64,000 nt of DNA, from NCBI RefSeq assembly GCF_030272615.1, contig NC_081410.1:227512915-227576914 (forward strand). Reading direction: 5' to 3'. Below are positions 34,843 to 48,579 of this stretch, one piece after another (the stretch's first letter is position 1; each line of letters starts with the position of its first letter). The notes beneath the pieces are model-generated. The model saw nothing but the letters and a program-made list of their open reading frames with translations, did no database searches and had not been told where the DNA came from. This DNA is from Cryptomeria japonica (taxonomy: Eukaryota > Streptophyta > Pinopsida > Cupressales > Cupressaceae). The translations under genes were made by a program, and so were the position numbers.

Positions 34843-36392
34843 TGGTGCAGGAGCACCTCATCTACAAGCTATTAATGACCTTGAGGATGAAGACTAGGAC
34901 CATTAGGATGTGTTAGAGTGTCTTGTGTTTCATGTATACAAATAAACTGCACCATGTAAGCCCATGTCACCATTAGGCAATTTGAGAAGCCATTTGGGAC
35001 AATGTGGTAAAGAGGGGTACTAGATGGTTTAGATTCATGTTTAATAGTTTTTAGATAGGTTTTGTGTGTGTTTGGCTGGTCCATGTGTGTGGATCCCAAA
35101 CTTAGGAAGTATGACAACTTTGTGAGCAAAATTGCAAAAATGCAACTTTTGAGTGCAAAAGTGCAACTTTTTGTAGTTCAGTTGGGGAAGCCTTTCAACG
35201 GCTCCAAACTCCTCCAAATTCAGTGGGAAACCATTGGAGAGTTTTATAAGCCTTGTGGGATCGATTCCCAAGGGGTTTGTTGTTGGAGTTGGAGATTGTG
35301 AAGCAATAATACTCAAAACAATTCAGTTTTCCCAGAAATTTTGAGTTTGTAGGTGTTGTACGAGACTATACGGATTGGTTTGAACCCCAAAATCCATGGA
35401 GTAGATAGGAGGATGAACTATTTTTCTTTTGGTGGTGATCTGAGGCCTTAACTGTTCAGGAGTAGAGAGAAACCTTCATTATACTAACTATAACCCAGCA
35501 ATTTAGGGTTTGGAGAGGGTTTTGAACCAAGATGGTTTTATCTTGCACTCTGGTTCATTAGAAGACACTTCTTTTGGAGGGATGCAGGATAAGCCTTTGT
35601 ATTTTAGTGTTTTCATTTTTTGTTGCAAGGAAGATTTTGTTGTGTGGAGAAATGAACAAATTTAGGTAGGCATCTCTATGTGACTACCTAGGACAAGTTT
35701 TAGGACAGTCATCATAAATTGTCTTAGTGATGGATTCTAGGCATGCAACCCTAGAATTAGAAGTTTCTCACTACCCCCCACATGCCCATTAAGGTGATTA
35801 TTCATTTGGTCTATCGGTAGAGGTAGTTGCTTTGGAAAATAGGGCTAATTGCCCCTATTAGGTCCCTTAGCCTCTAAAGGAGAAGACCTTGTATTTATAG
35901 ATCTAATAAAAAAAAATTGGGAATCTATATATCTTCCAAAAGAGTGTCTGAAATGCTAAGTTGTATGTATGGGTGTGTGGAATATCTTTGAGTTAAGGCC
36001 AAAACACTGGTCTAGAAGGGATACTCTCCAGAGGGGTAGGTTTACAAAGGAGGTATAAGGGTTTGATACCCAAGATCAAAACCAGTTCTTGAAAGAGGTC
36101 TTAGATGTTGTGTGTTGACCAAATTCCAAATCCCAAGGAGTGGGGATCACTGGTAAAGCCTGTTTGAAGAGTTGAAGGCTTTTACTCATCAATAAAACCT
36201 GACTGATAAAGCCTGTTTGAAGAGTTGAAGCCTATTACTCATCTTGAGTAGGCTTAAGATGAGGGAATGTGTGTGTAGTTTCATCCAAGGTGTAGAGTCC
36301 TTCCTTGCAATGCCCTTGTGAGTAATTGAAGGGTCACTAGCCTAACCTAATTTGGGCTTGCTATTAGGAGTTTTGGGTAGGCCTCTACATCA
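34843..36392 (+). repeat. Chromovirus 5' LTR
   Basis: 1550 bp from TGGTGCAGGAGC to CTCTACATCA, followed by the primer site. Small ORFs inside it recur in the other LTR and are not genes. Confidence 0.92.
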
Positions 36393-36394
36393 AG

Positions 36395-36406
36395 TGGTAT
36401 CAGAGC
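36395..36406 (+). other. Chromovirus primer-binding site (initiator-Met tRNA)
   Basis: Exact TGGTATCAGAGC two bases after the LTR. Confidence 0.93.
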
Positions 36407-36442
36407 GAAGGAGTGTCCTTTGGAAGAGAAGGAGAAGACAAG

Positions 36443-39400
36443 ATGTCAGAAGAAGAAGGATCCCATGAGGCACCTTCCAAAATGACCAATGTAGAGTTGA
36501 ATGTCCTAGTGAAGAAGTAGATGGTCGAGAGTGGAGCAGTCAGGGCTAAGAATCAGGCCTTGAGAAATGAGATGGATCGATTGAAGGACATAGTGGAGAG
36601 GGGAGAGAAAGACTCTAGAGAAGAAGGGGATGAAGAGGAGATCCCTATACAGGAAGAGATAGAGGTACCTATAGACCCCTAATGAGTGTCCTCAAGTCCA
36701 TGGAGAGAAGAACAATGGATGTGAAGATGGATCTCCCAGTATTTGCAGGCAAGATGGAGCCTGACACCGTGATGGAGTGGATGGACTCCTTGGACAATTT
36801 TTTTGAAAGTGAAGACATACTAGACCACTAGAGGGTGAAGATGGCCCAATCCAAAATGAAAGGGGCTACACTAACTTGGTGGACTTTCATCCAAGATGAG
36901 AGGGTGAAAGAGGGAAAGAGAAGAGTAGCTACATGGAATAAGATGATTTCTTTGGTGAAAGAAGCAAATGTCCCAATGGATTACAATATCCAATTGCATA
37001 GGAGGAGGCAAAATTTGAAACAAAAGGAGATGAAGGTGAGTTCCTATACCAAGGAGTTCATAAATTTATGTGTGAGGACTAAGGTGAAAGAGAGTGAAGA
37101 TGAGAAGGTGGCAAGTTATCTCAATGGGTTGAGGTTTACAATCCAAGAAGACTTTAATCTCCACACCCCAGAGACACTCCAAAAGTGCTTTCAATTGGCA
37201 CTCAAGGTGGAGGAGAAGTTGAAGAGAAGGGAGGATCAGAATGGCAGAGGTAAAGGGAGACAACAAAGAGGAGGAAGAGGCCCTTTCAAAGGTAGAGGAA
37301 ATGGTTTTGGTTATCAGGGAGACTCTAATCAAGAAGGCAATAAAGGAGAGAGCAATTACAACCAAAGAGGAGGCTACAATCCAAGAGGAAGCTTTAGGGT
37401 TAGAATACCACCCTGTAGAGGGAGATCCCAAGGAAGAGGACCTCCTAGATGCTACAACTATAATCAAGAAGGGCATATGGCCAATAGGTGTCCAGAGAAG
37501 GCTTCTAGATCCATGGGAGAAAGGACAAGCAATTTGGTGCAGGAATCTAATTGTCAAAGTGTGGCAAGTGCAAGCACTTATAAAAGTGTAAATGCTCCTA
37601 ATAGCTATGGATATACTAAAAGAGAAGAGGCTTTGATGATGGGGAGAGAAGTAACCACTATGAAGGTACCTGACAAGGAGCCTACACAAAGGAAATCTCT
37701 TTTCAAAACCACTTGCAAGGCAGGAGAAAAGGTATGCAAGGTTCTGATAGACTTCGGTTCCACTGAAAATTTTGTATCACTTGAAATGGTAGAAAATCTT
37801 AAACTTAGGAAGCTACCTCACCCTTATCCCTATAAGGTTTCATGGCTCACCCAAGGTCAACAAACAATGGTGGAAGAGTAGGCTTGGGTGGAGTTTTAGA
37901 TTGGATATTACAAGGATAGATTGTTATTTGACATAGCCAAAATGGATGCATGCCATCTCTTATTTGGGAGACCATGGCAGTATGACTTGAGAGCTCATCG
38001 TGATGGGTTAAGGAACACCTACTCAATCACCAAGGAAGGTAAGGTGATATAACTCTTTCCTTTGATAGAGGAAGAGGTGGAATCAAAAGGGAAGGATACA
38101 AGAATGCTGATAGTAGAAGGTAAACAGTTCATGAAGGAGATTGTAGAGAAAGGTTCAGTTTGTTATGCCCTCATGCCTAGTCCCAAGGTGACAAGGAAAG
38201 AGCAGTTTGCAGAAGAGAAAGAAGGAGGACCAAAACACCTAGACCCAACGGTTAGATAGTTGCTTGATAAGCATCAAGGCATCATCTCAGATGGAATGCT
38301 AAGATCCCTATCACTGGTAAGGGACATCAGTCATTGTATAGATTCGATCCCTGGATCTACTTTGCCAAACAAAGCAGCCTACAAGCTCACCCTAGACCAG
38401 AATGCATAAATGGAAAGGTTGATTGAAGAGTTCCTTGAATCACAACTGATTGGAAAAATTCTAAGCCCATGTGCAGTACCAGTAGTCCTTGCACCCAAGA
38501 AAGAAGGAACTTGGAGGCTTTGTACAAACTCAAGAGCCATCAACAAGATAACCATCAGGTATAGGTTCCCAATCCCTAGAATAGAGGATTTGCTTGATTG
38601 CTTAGGGAGTGCTAAATATTTTCCAAAAATAGATCTAAAAAGTGGATACCATCATATTAGAATAAGGCCAAGGGATGAATGGAAACCGGCCTTTAAAACT
38701 AATGAGGGGTTGTATGAATGGAAATTCATCCCATTTGGGTTGTCCAATGCACCTAGTACCTTTATGAGGTTGATGAATGAAGTCTTGGTGGAATTCATAG
38801 GAAAATTTGTCATAGTATACTTAGATGATATCTTGATCTTCAGTCACACAAGGGAAGAGCACCTCAAACACATAGATATGGTTCTCAAGAGATTACATGA
38901 AGAGAAACTAATGATCAATTTAGAGAAGTGTTTGTTCATGCAGGAAGACATCATCTACTTGGGTTTTGTAATCTCACAAGCTGAGCTGAAAATGGATCAA
39001 GAGAAGGTAAGTGCTATACTATCTTGGCCTACACCTATAACTATGAATGATGTCCGAAGTTTCCATGGTTTAGAAATTTTTTATAGGAAGTTCATAAGAG
39101 GATTTAGTCATGTTTGTGCACCCATGCTTGACACCATAAAGGGAGGACAAAAGTGCGGGTTTAGTTGGACCAAAGAGGCAGATGATTTATTTGAGACATT
39201 GAAGAAGAAGGTTGCAGAACAACTAGTCCTTGCCTTACCAAACTTCAACAAAATATTTCAGGTGGAATGTAATGCAAGCCACATGGCCATTGGAGCAGTA
39301 CTCAGTCAGGAAGGAAGGCTTGTTGCTTTTTTCAGTGAAAAGCTAAATGATGCTAAGAAAAGATACTCATCTTATGACTTGGAGATGTATGCTCTAGTAC

Positions 39401-41178
39401 AGTCCTTGAAGAAGTGGAGGCACTATTTATTGCCTGAGGAGTTCATAGTGTTTACTGATAATAAGGCACTCAGTTTCATAAATAGTCAAGAGAAGCTTAA
39501 TCACTAGCATATGAAGTGGGTAGAGACCCTACAAGCCTTTATATTTACCCTCAAACACAAGAAGGGAGTCAAGAAGAAAGTTGTTGATGCTTTGAGCAGA
39601 AGGGTCTTGACTGTAAACCAAATGAAGATGGACAGTGTTGGTATTGATTCCTTGAAGAGTATGTATGTTGCCGATGAATATTTTGGAGAAATATACAAGG
39701 TATGTGAAACTTTGAGTGACTGGTATCATATTGAGTTTTCTGAGTTTCTGATACAAGATGGATTGTTGTTCCAAGGAGTGCAGTTGTGTATTCCTAAATG
39801 TTCCATGAGGTTGAATATTATCAGGGAGAAGAATTGTGGAGCCATGGTAGGTCATTTCGATCTTGACAAGACCCTAGATCTTGTGAAGAGACATTATTTT
39901 TGGCCTAAATTGTAGGCAGATGTGAGAAAGTTTGTGGAAATATGTGTCATATGTCAGAAAGCCAAGGGGAAGTCTACAAATGCAGGTTTATATCAGCCTT
40001 TACCCATTCCTTCTAGGCCATGGGAGAGTATAAGTATGGACTTTGTGTTGGGTTTGCCTAGAACAAGGAGACGATTTGACAGTGTCTTTGTAGTAGTGAA
40101 CAGGTTTAGTAAAATGGCTCATTTCTTTCCATGTAAGACTTCTTGTGATGCATCATATGTTGCAGACCTATTCTTCAAAGAGATAGTCTGGATACATGGA
40201 TTGCCCTTGAACATTATTTCAGATAGAGATGTGAAGTTCATAGGTCACTTTTGGAGGACTCTTTGGAAGAAGTTGGGAACTAACCTAGCTATCTCATCAA
40301 CCTACCATCCTCAAACAGATGGGTAAATTGAGGTTGTCAATAGGTCATTAGGAAACCTATTAAGGTGTTTAACAAGGCAACATGGAGAGAAGCGGGATAA
40401 CATTTTGTCACAGGCAGAATTCTCATACAATGACACCATAAATAGGAGTACCGGTAAATCTCCTTTTCAGATTGTTTATGGCATACACTCAAGGGGAGTG
40501 TTGGAGTTAAGAGATCTACCCAAAGAAGAAGCCATTAGTGCAGATGGTGAAGCTTTTGCATAAGCCATTAAAGAGGTGCATGACCAAGTCAAGTCTCATC
40601 TCCAACAATCTATAGTGAAGTATAAAGCTCATGCTGATAAGAAAAAGAGAGATGTATAGTTTAATGTTGGGGATTTGGTATGGATACATTTGAAGAAGGA
40701 GAGACTACCGAAAGGCAAATACACCAAACTCATGCAGAGGAAGATTAGACCATGTCAGATAGTGAAGGAGTGTGGACAAAATGCCTATGAGATCCAACTT
40801 CCTCCTGATCTTGGATTATCACCTATCTTTAATGTGTGTGATCTTACACTTTTCAAAGGTACTGACAGTGAAGAAGAAGAACCAATGCAGGTTGTAGTAG
40901 ATAATGACATTCCCAGGAAGGAATCACCTAAGTTGAGAAAAGTGATTGACACTAGAGTCACAAAGAAGACAATAAAAAAGGAGCACATTGAGTACATGGT
41001 GGCTTGGCAGGATAAACCAGACTCTAAGGCATTTTGGATGACAAGTGAGCAAATATCCAATCATGGTGCAGATTTACAAACTCTGATCTCATGTGGGCTT
41101 GAGATCTCTTCTCCTAGGGAGTATGGTGTAGGAGTGCCTCATCAACAATATATTCATGACCCTGAGGATGAAGACTAG
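36443..41178 (+). pseudogene. Chromovirus gag-pol pseudogene
   Basis: About 1580 codons. Gag starts MSEEEGSHEAPS, with a coiled coil and then LPVFAGKMEPDTVMEWMDSL. The knuckle CYNYNQEGHMANRC has lost its second Cys. The protease DFGSTENFVS lacks the Ser of D-S-G. RT (38410-39000) keeps KIDLKSGYHH and YLDD. RNase H has VECNAS in place of the catalytic DAS. Integrase has its H-H-C-C finger, [17 protein letters not shown] and HPQTDG. The C-terminal YMVAWQDKPDSKAFWM is chromodomain-like. Stops: TAG at 36518, 36829, 37879, 38257, 39505, 39913 and 40657; TAA at 38050, 38407, 40324 and 40561. There is one frameshift near 36670 and none after it. The final stop lies 55 bp inside the 3' LTR. Confidence 0.92.
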
Positions 41179-42678
41179 GACAATTAGGATGTGTTAGAGA
41201 GTCTTGTGTTTCATGTATACAAATAAATCCCATCATGTAAGCACATGTCACCAATTAGGCAATTTGAGAAGCCAATTGGGACAATGTGGTAAAGAGGGGT
41301 AGTAGATGGTTTAGATTTATGTTTAATAGATTTTATAAATGTTTTGTGTGTTTTTGGTTGGTCCATGTGTGTGGATCCCAACCTTAGGAAGTATGACAAC
41401 TTTGTGAGCAAAATTGCAAAAATGCAACTTTTGAGTGCAAAATTGCAACTTTTTGTAATTCAGTTGGGGAAGCCTTTCAATGGCTCCAACCTACTCCAAA
41501 TTCGGTGGGAAACCATTGGAGATTTTAATAATCCTTGTGGGATAAATTCCCAAGGGGTTTGTTGTTGGAGTTGGATTTTGTGAAGCAATAATACTCAAAA
41601 CAATTCAATTTTCCCAAAAATTTTGAGTTTGTAGGTGTTGTAGGTGACTGTACGGATTGGTTTGAACCCAAAAATTCATGGAGTAGATAGGAGGATGAAC
41701 TATTTTTCTTTTGATGGCAGTCTGAGGCCTTAATTGTTTGGGAGTAGAGAGAAACCTTGATTCTACTAACTATAACCCATAAATTTAGGGTTTGGAGAGG
41801 GTTTTGAACTAAGATGGCTTTATCTTACACTCTAGTCCATTAGAAGACTCTTACTTTGGAGGGATGTAGGATAAGCCTTTTTATTTTAGTTTTTTCATGT
41901 TTTGTTGCAGGGAAGATTTTGTTGTGTGGAGAAATGAACAGATTTAGGTAGGCATCTCTATGTGACTACCTAGGACAATTTTTAGGACAGTCATCATAAA
42001 TTATCTTAGCGATGGATACCAGGTGTGCAACCCTGGAATTAGAAGTTTTTCACTACCCCCCACATTCCCATTAAGGTGATTCTTCATTTGGTCTACCGGT
42101 AGAGGTAGTTGCTTTGGAAAATAGAGCTAATTGCCCCTATTAGGTCTCTTAGCCTCTGAAGGAGCAGACCTTGTATTTACAGATCTGATCAAACAATTTT
42201 GGGAATATATATATCTTCCAAAAGGGTGTTTGAAATGCTAAGTTGTATGTATGGGTGTGTGGAATATCTTTGAGTTAAGGATGAAACATCGGTCTAGAAG
42301 GGCTACTAGCCGAAGGGGTAGGTTTACAAAGGAGGTATAGGGGTTTGATACCCAAGATCAAAAATAGTGCTTGAAAGAGATCTTAAATGTTATGTGTTGA
42401 CAAAATTCCAAATCCTAAGGAGTGGGGATCACCGGTAAAGCCTTTTTAAAGAGTTGAAGCCTTTTACTCATCTTACCGATAAAGCCTGACCAGTAAAGCC
42501 TGTTGAAGAGTTGAAGCGTGTTACTCATCTTGAGTAGGCCTAAGACTAGGGAATGTGTGTGTGGTTTCATCCAAGGTGTAGAGTCCTTCCTTGTAGAGCC
42601 CTTGTGAGTAGTTGAAGGGTCACTAGCCTAACCTAATTTGGGCTTGCTATTAGGAGTTTTGGGTAGGCCTCTGCATCA
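41124..42678 (+). repeat. Chromovirus 3' LTR
   Basis: 1555 bp from TGGTGTAGGAGTGCC to CTCTGCATCA, colinear with the 5' LTR. Confidence 0.92.
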
Positions 42679-42683
42679 CAATC
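42679..42683. other. Target-site duplication, right (CAATC)
   Basis: Matches 34838-34842. Confidence 0.9.
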
Positions 42684-44974
42684 TGCCAAGGTAAAGTGAC
42701 TCTCCAAGGAACCACTGCCAAAGCTACCTCCTCATCTAACTAGTATGATCTTTTCAACCAGCTTGGGAAAACCTCCACACACATATCCATTCTTGAGCTT
42801 CTACGCATATTGACAAAGCTTTGAAAGAGACCTTAGTTCTTAGTAACTTACATGTAGATCAGTTTTAATCAATGGTGGGACACCTTTCATCACCACACTA
42901 TCTTATGTTTACCGACATTGATGACATATCTCCCCAACAACCTTATAATAAACCCTTACATATTAAATCCTACATCCACAAACATTGCATAAAATTATTC
43001 TTAATAGATGGAGGTGCGGGTCTAAATATCTACACTCTAAAATTGGTCACATCATTAGGGTTGTCTAAAGGGGTTATAGATGCAAAGAAAAAAATAGCAA
43101 TCAAAGCTTATGATGATGAATAGCACTCATCCAAAGGTTATGTGATGTTGCCAATCAAAGTTGGGCTATTAGTCAAATATGTGGTTTTTCATGTCTTAAA
43201 CCTCAAGATCTCACCTATAATATTCTCCTAGGATGACCATGTATTCATGCCATGCAAGTCATACCTTCCACTTATCACCAATACATCAAATTTCCACACA
43301 ATGGAGTATAAATCACCATCATTGGAGACCCAAATCCCTATCTCTATTGTAGTAACATTTGACCAAAACTTGAATCCACCATTCCCATCAATAAAGAATC
43401 CACTTCTTCGATATCATGTATTGATCTTGAGTCACGAAAGTTATCCACCTCGACACCACCCAAGATCTAAGCTAAGGTTAAGGAGTGAGGAACGGGAGAA
43501 TATAGTATACAACAATCCTTATATCTTAGACAACTCATGGACTCCCCTAAGACATGGTAGGCCACAAATAGTGTAACATGTTCCTAAAGCTATTATCAAA
43601 TGGGGTGAGATGGAAGATGAGGATATCTTTAAATGGTTGTACGAAGATGAAGAGGAATAATCTAAGAAAGAAAACCATTATGTCAAACTACCTATCGATA
43701 ACTATGGTAAATGATAATTTTTATTACAACAAATGGGAAATGATAGTCATGAACCCATTGGCTTATTAAATAAAGGCATCTTTAAACCTCTTCAACCTAA
43801 GGTTACACCTAAGAGGAAAATGAACAAAGGATTGGGGTTTGGACCTCTAAACTTGTGTGGTCCTAATACCAAAACCCCAACAAAATTACAAGCACAAGCA
43901 AAAGCTTGTAAAGAGGTTTCTTGGGAAGATAAACATAAAGATGGTTGAGCTTAGATAGAGACTTTCTAGGATCCCAATGTGTTTATATCTAGAGGCTTAG
44001 GGTTTGAGCCACAAGAGTAGACAACCATGATTACTAAGTGTGCTTATAGTAGTGAGGAACAAGCTTCCTTTGTAATTGAAACTGGTGAGGAGATTACCAA
44101 CAATGACCTTGACGATTACAATGATATCTTTGAAAACTCATCCATATTCACCATCACAACATTTGATTTTGACCAACTCATTAAGCCTCAACTCATATAC
44201 TAGGATCAACAAGGACCTCTAGAATTGGATACATTTCAAAATGACAATTCTATTATTGACTATCATGTACTAAGAGACAACCTTCCTCTCAGGGACCATA
44301 GAGCCAACATTGTTGTAGAACTCAATATTGCAACTTAGTTTGGAGAGGGTGCCAAGCCTTTCAATTGATAAAATATAAAAATAAACAAAGGTTCTTCTTA
44401 TGAAAACTACACTACAATGATGTTAGACCTAGGAAAAGTAAAAGTAAATGATGTATTCAAACATGAATACCTATTTGAGGTGCCCAAGGATGGAAGAATT
44501 TACACTCTCCCCTTGACAAGATATCATGAAATATCTCCTCTATTGATAGAGGAAACAACTAAAACTAATGTTGGGCCTGTTGATAGCCCTCACATTATTC
44601 ATTTGACCACCTCCTTGATAAAAGAAGAGCATCCTAATTTAACCAAGATCTTTACAGAACATCAAACTAACTTTGCATGGTCATATGCTAATATGATTGG
44701 GTTAGACCCTAATATTGTTATGTGCCACTTAATGGTAACATTAGATGCTAAACCAGTAAAATAAAAGTTATGGAAAATGCACCCACAAGTAGCCCTCCTA
44801 GTCAAAGTTGAGTTTTAGAAGTTACTTGATGTGGGTTTTATCAAACCTATAGATTATCTAGAATGAGTTTCCAATATTGTACCAATCATGAAAACTAATG
44901 GCACTATCAGAGTATGTAAAAATTTCATTGATCTAAACAAGGCTTATGATTAAGATGATTTTCCCTTACCAAAT
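42684..44974 (+). pseudogene. Tat/Athila-type gypsy protease and RT start, 3' part
   Basis: Continuation of the gypsy interrupted at 34842. The protease lies near 42990-43130 (LFLIDGGAGLNIYTLKLV, then KIAIKAYDDE). The linker includes LNKGIFKPLQPKVTPKRKMN at 43760. The RT N-terminal part is at 44640-44974: TNFAWSYANMIGLDPNIVM, KPVK, GFIKPIDYLE, VPIMKTNGTIRVCKNFIDLN and DDFPLPN, where the sequence ends abruptly at 44974. Stops and frameshifts are frequent. The rest of RT, RNase H and integrase are not in the window. Confidence 0.82.
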
Positions 44975-46215
44975 TGTTGGTAAACAAATTTGTCATTGTG
45001 ATTGTTTCTCAAAAACTGACCCTGTTTTCCTGAAGAGAAATGACAACCTTGCCAACGATTGGAGAGATTGGAACAAAACCACAATCTTCCTTTGGGTTTG
45101 AGAGGTTCAACTCCCTTGTATGATTGCGTTATTTGGGATTTTTGTGTACTTTTAACTTAAAATTACAAAAAGGAAGGAAAACAAAAGTAAAGAAAGGATA
45201 ATAGAAGCCGCAATATTAGACATGGAAATACTAACTGAGATTTCACAATTGATGATAGATTACAAGGAGATTTTGCAAATTATGTGTTGATGTGAAACAA
45301 TGATGAAAGATATAAAACATATTTTGACATACAAACAAACAAGTTGCCTTATCACTTTCAAACCAAGATACCAGGGTTTGATTGTGTTTCACCATTTTTA
45401 ACATATATTTGTAAACTAAAGACCAATGGATTACACTAGTACACAAAGAGATTATATCAATTTAACATACGATATATTGATAATAATAATAATTGAAAAA
45501 CATTCAAGACGTACGAATCAAATGCATTCTTTATTATAATTTTTAAAATATACAAGTTCAGTGCTAAGTGTGAACACAAAATCCTTCCAAAAGTTTCTCT
45601 AGAAAATTCTCCAATTTTTCCCCTCTATAAGAGTCTCCCCTCCTTTACATTACTAAAATAGCCTTGTATTTATAGGCTTTGAAGATAACTACTTTGTAAC
45701 CACTTAGGATAACTAACTTAGGTAAGAACTTAGGATAAATATCTGAGATAATTGCTTAGGTTAATCACTTAGCATAACTATCTAAGCGGCCACTTTTAAT
45801 TACTACCCATGTTAGGATTTACATAGCCTTTACAAAGATGGAGTCCAAATTCTAACTTTAATTACATTAGGTGACATAAGTCACTTTAAAAAAAAGGTAA
45901 CTAGAAACGTGGAACTTTTGAGATGTGGATTTTGCTAAGCTCTTTTCATCTCTATTTGCTCCATCTTGGTAGTCACCTCTTTCATTACTTGATATCTTTT
46001 ACCAAGTGGTAGAAAAATAATAGACACATGAAGAATTTTGTCCATTGATCCTTTGTACTCACTAAAGTTCAACACAAGAAGTTCCATAAAGTATCATATA
46101 TGTGTCGGTGTGAATTCATCTAAATGGGCAACTTTTTATTCATTAGAATGCCTATATTCTTTCCAATAGGGCAACTACATCCGAACATCAAAGATGTGAA
46201 AAGATACATGTGATC
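44975..46215. other. Unassigned, possible LTR
   Basis: Starts TGTTGGTAAACAAA exactly where the gypsy RT is cut. It has a minus-strand TATA-like CCTATAAATACAAGG at about 45662-45677, as in an LTR promoter. I found no partner LTR. No ORF is supported. Confidence 0.35.
46211..46215. other. Target-site duplication, left (TGATC)
   Basis: Pairs with TGATT at 50352-50356 around the third large LTR; four of five bases match. Confidence 0.6.
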
Positions 46216-47837
46216 TATAACGCCCCGCTAGGAAACCTCAAAGGGATTAAACTAAAACACTAGAAAAGAGTGTAAATATATTTTTTAAATAACTTTAATA
46301 AGTTAAATGATGCATTAAGTTAACATTACATTTAAATTACACAACGGAAGACTTAACTTAACTCCTAAAGGGTTTCCCAAGATGGTTTACATGATTTAAA
46401 CTAAGCATTTCTTAATGCTAATTAATCCAATTTAAGATGATTTATTCATAAAGATATAATTACACAAAACAATGATTAATTTATTCAATAGTATGAGATA
46501 TCATTGACTTATCTAAATTTCATTCATGATGATTCTTTCCTTTACCTTACATCTGATATTCTAATGAAACATATGCATTTAACCATTTAAGTTCCATCAA
46601 TACATTTCCTTTTGCATCACATGATTGGAATAATAATACATTGCACTAAATCACCAAGTCTCATATAATCACATAATGTTTACATTTAAAATTACATATT
46701 GCCAAGAAGGCATACACATCAAATAATACAACTGACCATAAAAGGTCCAAAATATACAAGAATGATCCAAGATGACAAATAGGATCCAACTGGTAATACA
46801 AGACGCTCGAATCCAAGAGCAACTGGAACACCTGTGAAGCCAACTCCTATAAGAAGGAACAAACACACTTGATGGAAAGTGGCACTACCACTCGACCATA
46901 TGGCTCAAAAATAACCATCCCATCGTGCTAGGAGATAGAAATAAGACCCACTAGCAACCTACAAGGTATACACTCACAAGGTCGAAATACAACATTAGGA
47001 AACTCACATAAATCACATAATCGTAGAACATGAATCCATAGCAAAATAGAGGTGATACCAACAAGGCTACACACTAGTGACCATAAGGGAAGAGTTTCAT
47101 CACATAGCTTGGTATGGTTATCCTGACAGGCCTCCATAGGTCCCAACCCCCGTCTTGGGTTATCTTGGTAACCTCTCTCGAACCCTCGGCCCCATCCAAG
47201 TCTCATGTGGACCCAAACAATCCTTTCATGAGGACAAGGTTGTTGGTTTGCCATTCCAGGCCTTCCCACTGCATCCTGGGTCTATACTAGCACTCAACCA
47301 TGAGTGAGGTACAATTATCTTACTTAATGTTTTAGCTACCCAACCCCCTAATATATTATTAGGTTATCACTTTACTTAACCAACTTTTGAGGGGTTATCC
47401 TTCTAACCTCTTTGGGCACGACCCCCACTCGAAAGCCACTCTCCCTTATGACACTAAACAAAAATATCCCAAAAGAACTCCAAAGCCAAAGTACCAAAGC
47501 AAAGTTACACAACGGATTTCAAGACAACAGAGGAACACTTGGCCATACAAGCCCTTGCACAAAGGTTAAACCAACTTGACAAAACACAGTCAACTCACAT
47601 GACCAACCAACGGAAAAGACCACACGAAAAAGCCCGATTCCATTCAACACTAAGGACTTGCAATTTAAAATTAAATGCGAAGGCAGTCAGAATAAAACAA
47701 ACACCTTTGCTCAAATAGAATAAACAATTCATTTTTCTTCTCTTCAATATACACTTGACCAAGTTTTCTAGGTTTCGAAGTTTCAAAAATTAACCATTCC
47801 TTAATAATCATTCCTCTAACTTTGATAAAAATATTCA

Positions 47838-47838
47838 A

Positions 47839-47869
<31 letters not shown>

Positions 47870-48141
47870 GTATATATGTATATATATGTATATATGTATA
47901 TATACATATATGTATATATGTATATATGTATATATCTATATATGTATATATGTATATATACATATATGTATATATGTATATATGTATATATACATATATG
48001 TATATATGTATATATACATATATGTATATATACATATATACATATATATACATATATGTATATATATATACATATATGTATATACATATACATATATGTA
48101 TATACATATACATATATGTATATACATATATATATACATGT

Positions 48142-48175
<34 letters not shown>

Positions 48176-48300
48176 ATACATGTATATATATATATACATA
48201 TATGTATATATATACATATATGTATATATATACATATATGTATATATATACATATATGTATATATATATGTATAAATATATGTGTGTGTGTGTGTGTGTG

Positions 48301-48341
<41 letters not shown>
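47838..48341. repeat. TATATG/TATATA/TG microsatellite
   Basis: About 500 bp of alternating pyrimidine-purine sequence built from TATATA, TGTATA and TACATA units, a pure TG run at 48281-48300 and a TA run to 48341. It is largely self-complementary. Long Tyr/Ile/Met ORFs on both strands here are artefacts. Confidence 0.97.
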
Positions 48342-48343
<2 letters not shown>

Positions 48344-48490
48344 AACAAAAATATAAATTATAAAATCTGATATTTTCCTTTTTAAAATAAAATACCCTTC
48401 TCTCTTTTTTTTCATTTCCTAGAAAATATATATGTATTTTTCCATCTTATTAAAAAAAATCATTTCCAACATTTTAAAAAAAAAGTGTGC

Positions 48491-48577
<87 letters not shown>
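48491..48577. repeat. TA dinucleotide run
   Basis: GTGTG followed by about 80 bp of uninterrupted TA. Confidence 0.97.

Positions 48578-48579
<2 letters not shown>

Larger units (their letters stand above)
34843..42678 (+). mobile_element. Complete Ty3/gypsy chromovirus, decayed
   Basis: 7836 bp: 1.55-kb LTRs, primer site, gag-pol, and a perfect 5-bp target duplication. LTR ends TGGTGCAG/CTGCATCA form the expected short inverted repeat. Domain order Gag, protease, RT, RNase H, integrase, chromodomain-like tail is that of chromoviruses. By eye the LTRs differ by about 10%. Inserted in the Tat-type Gag; joining the flanks gives continuous reading (NVTICQGKVTLQG). Confidence 0.92.

Noticed and set aside
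35062-35301. 79-codon ORF repeated at 41344-41583
   Set aside because: LTR sequence of the chromovirus duplicated by replication; no domain or selection evidence.
37066-37689. 207-codon minus-strand ORF
   Set aside because: Antisense shadow of the chromovirus gag, which has clear domain matches on the plus strand.
47671-48415. Several overlapping long ORFs on both strands, rich in Tyr, Ile, Met and Val
   Set aside because: They translate a TA/TG microsatellite that lacks stops in several frames; this is not protein-coding.
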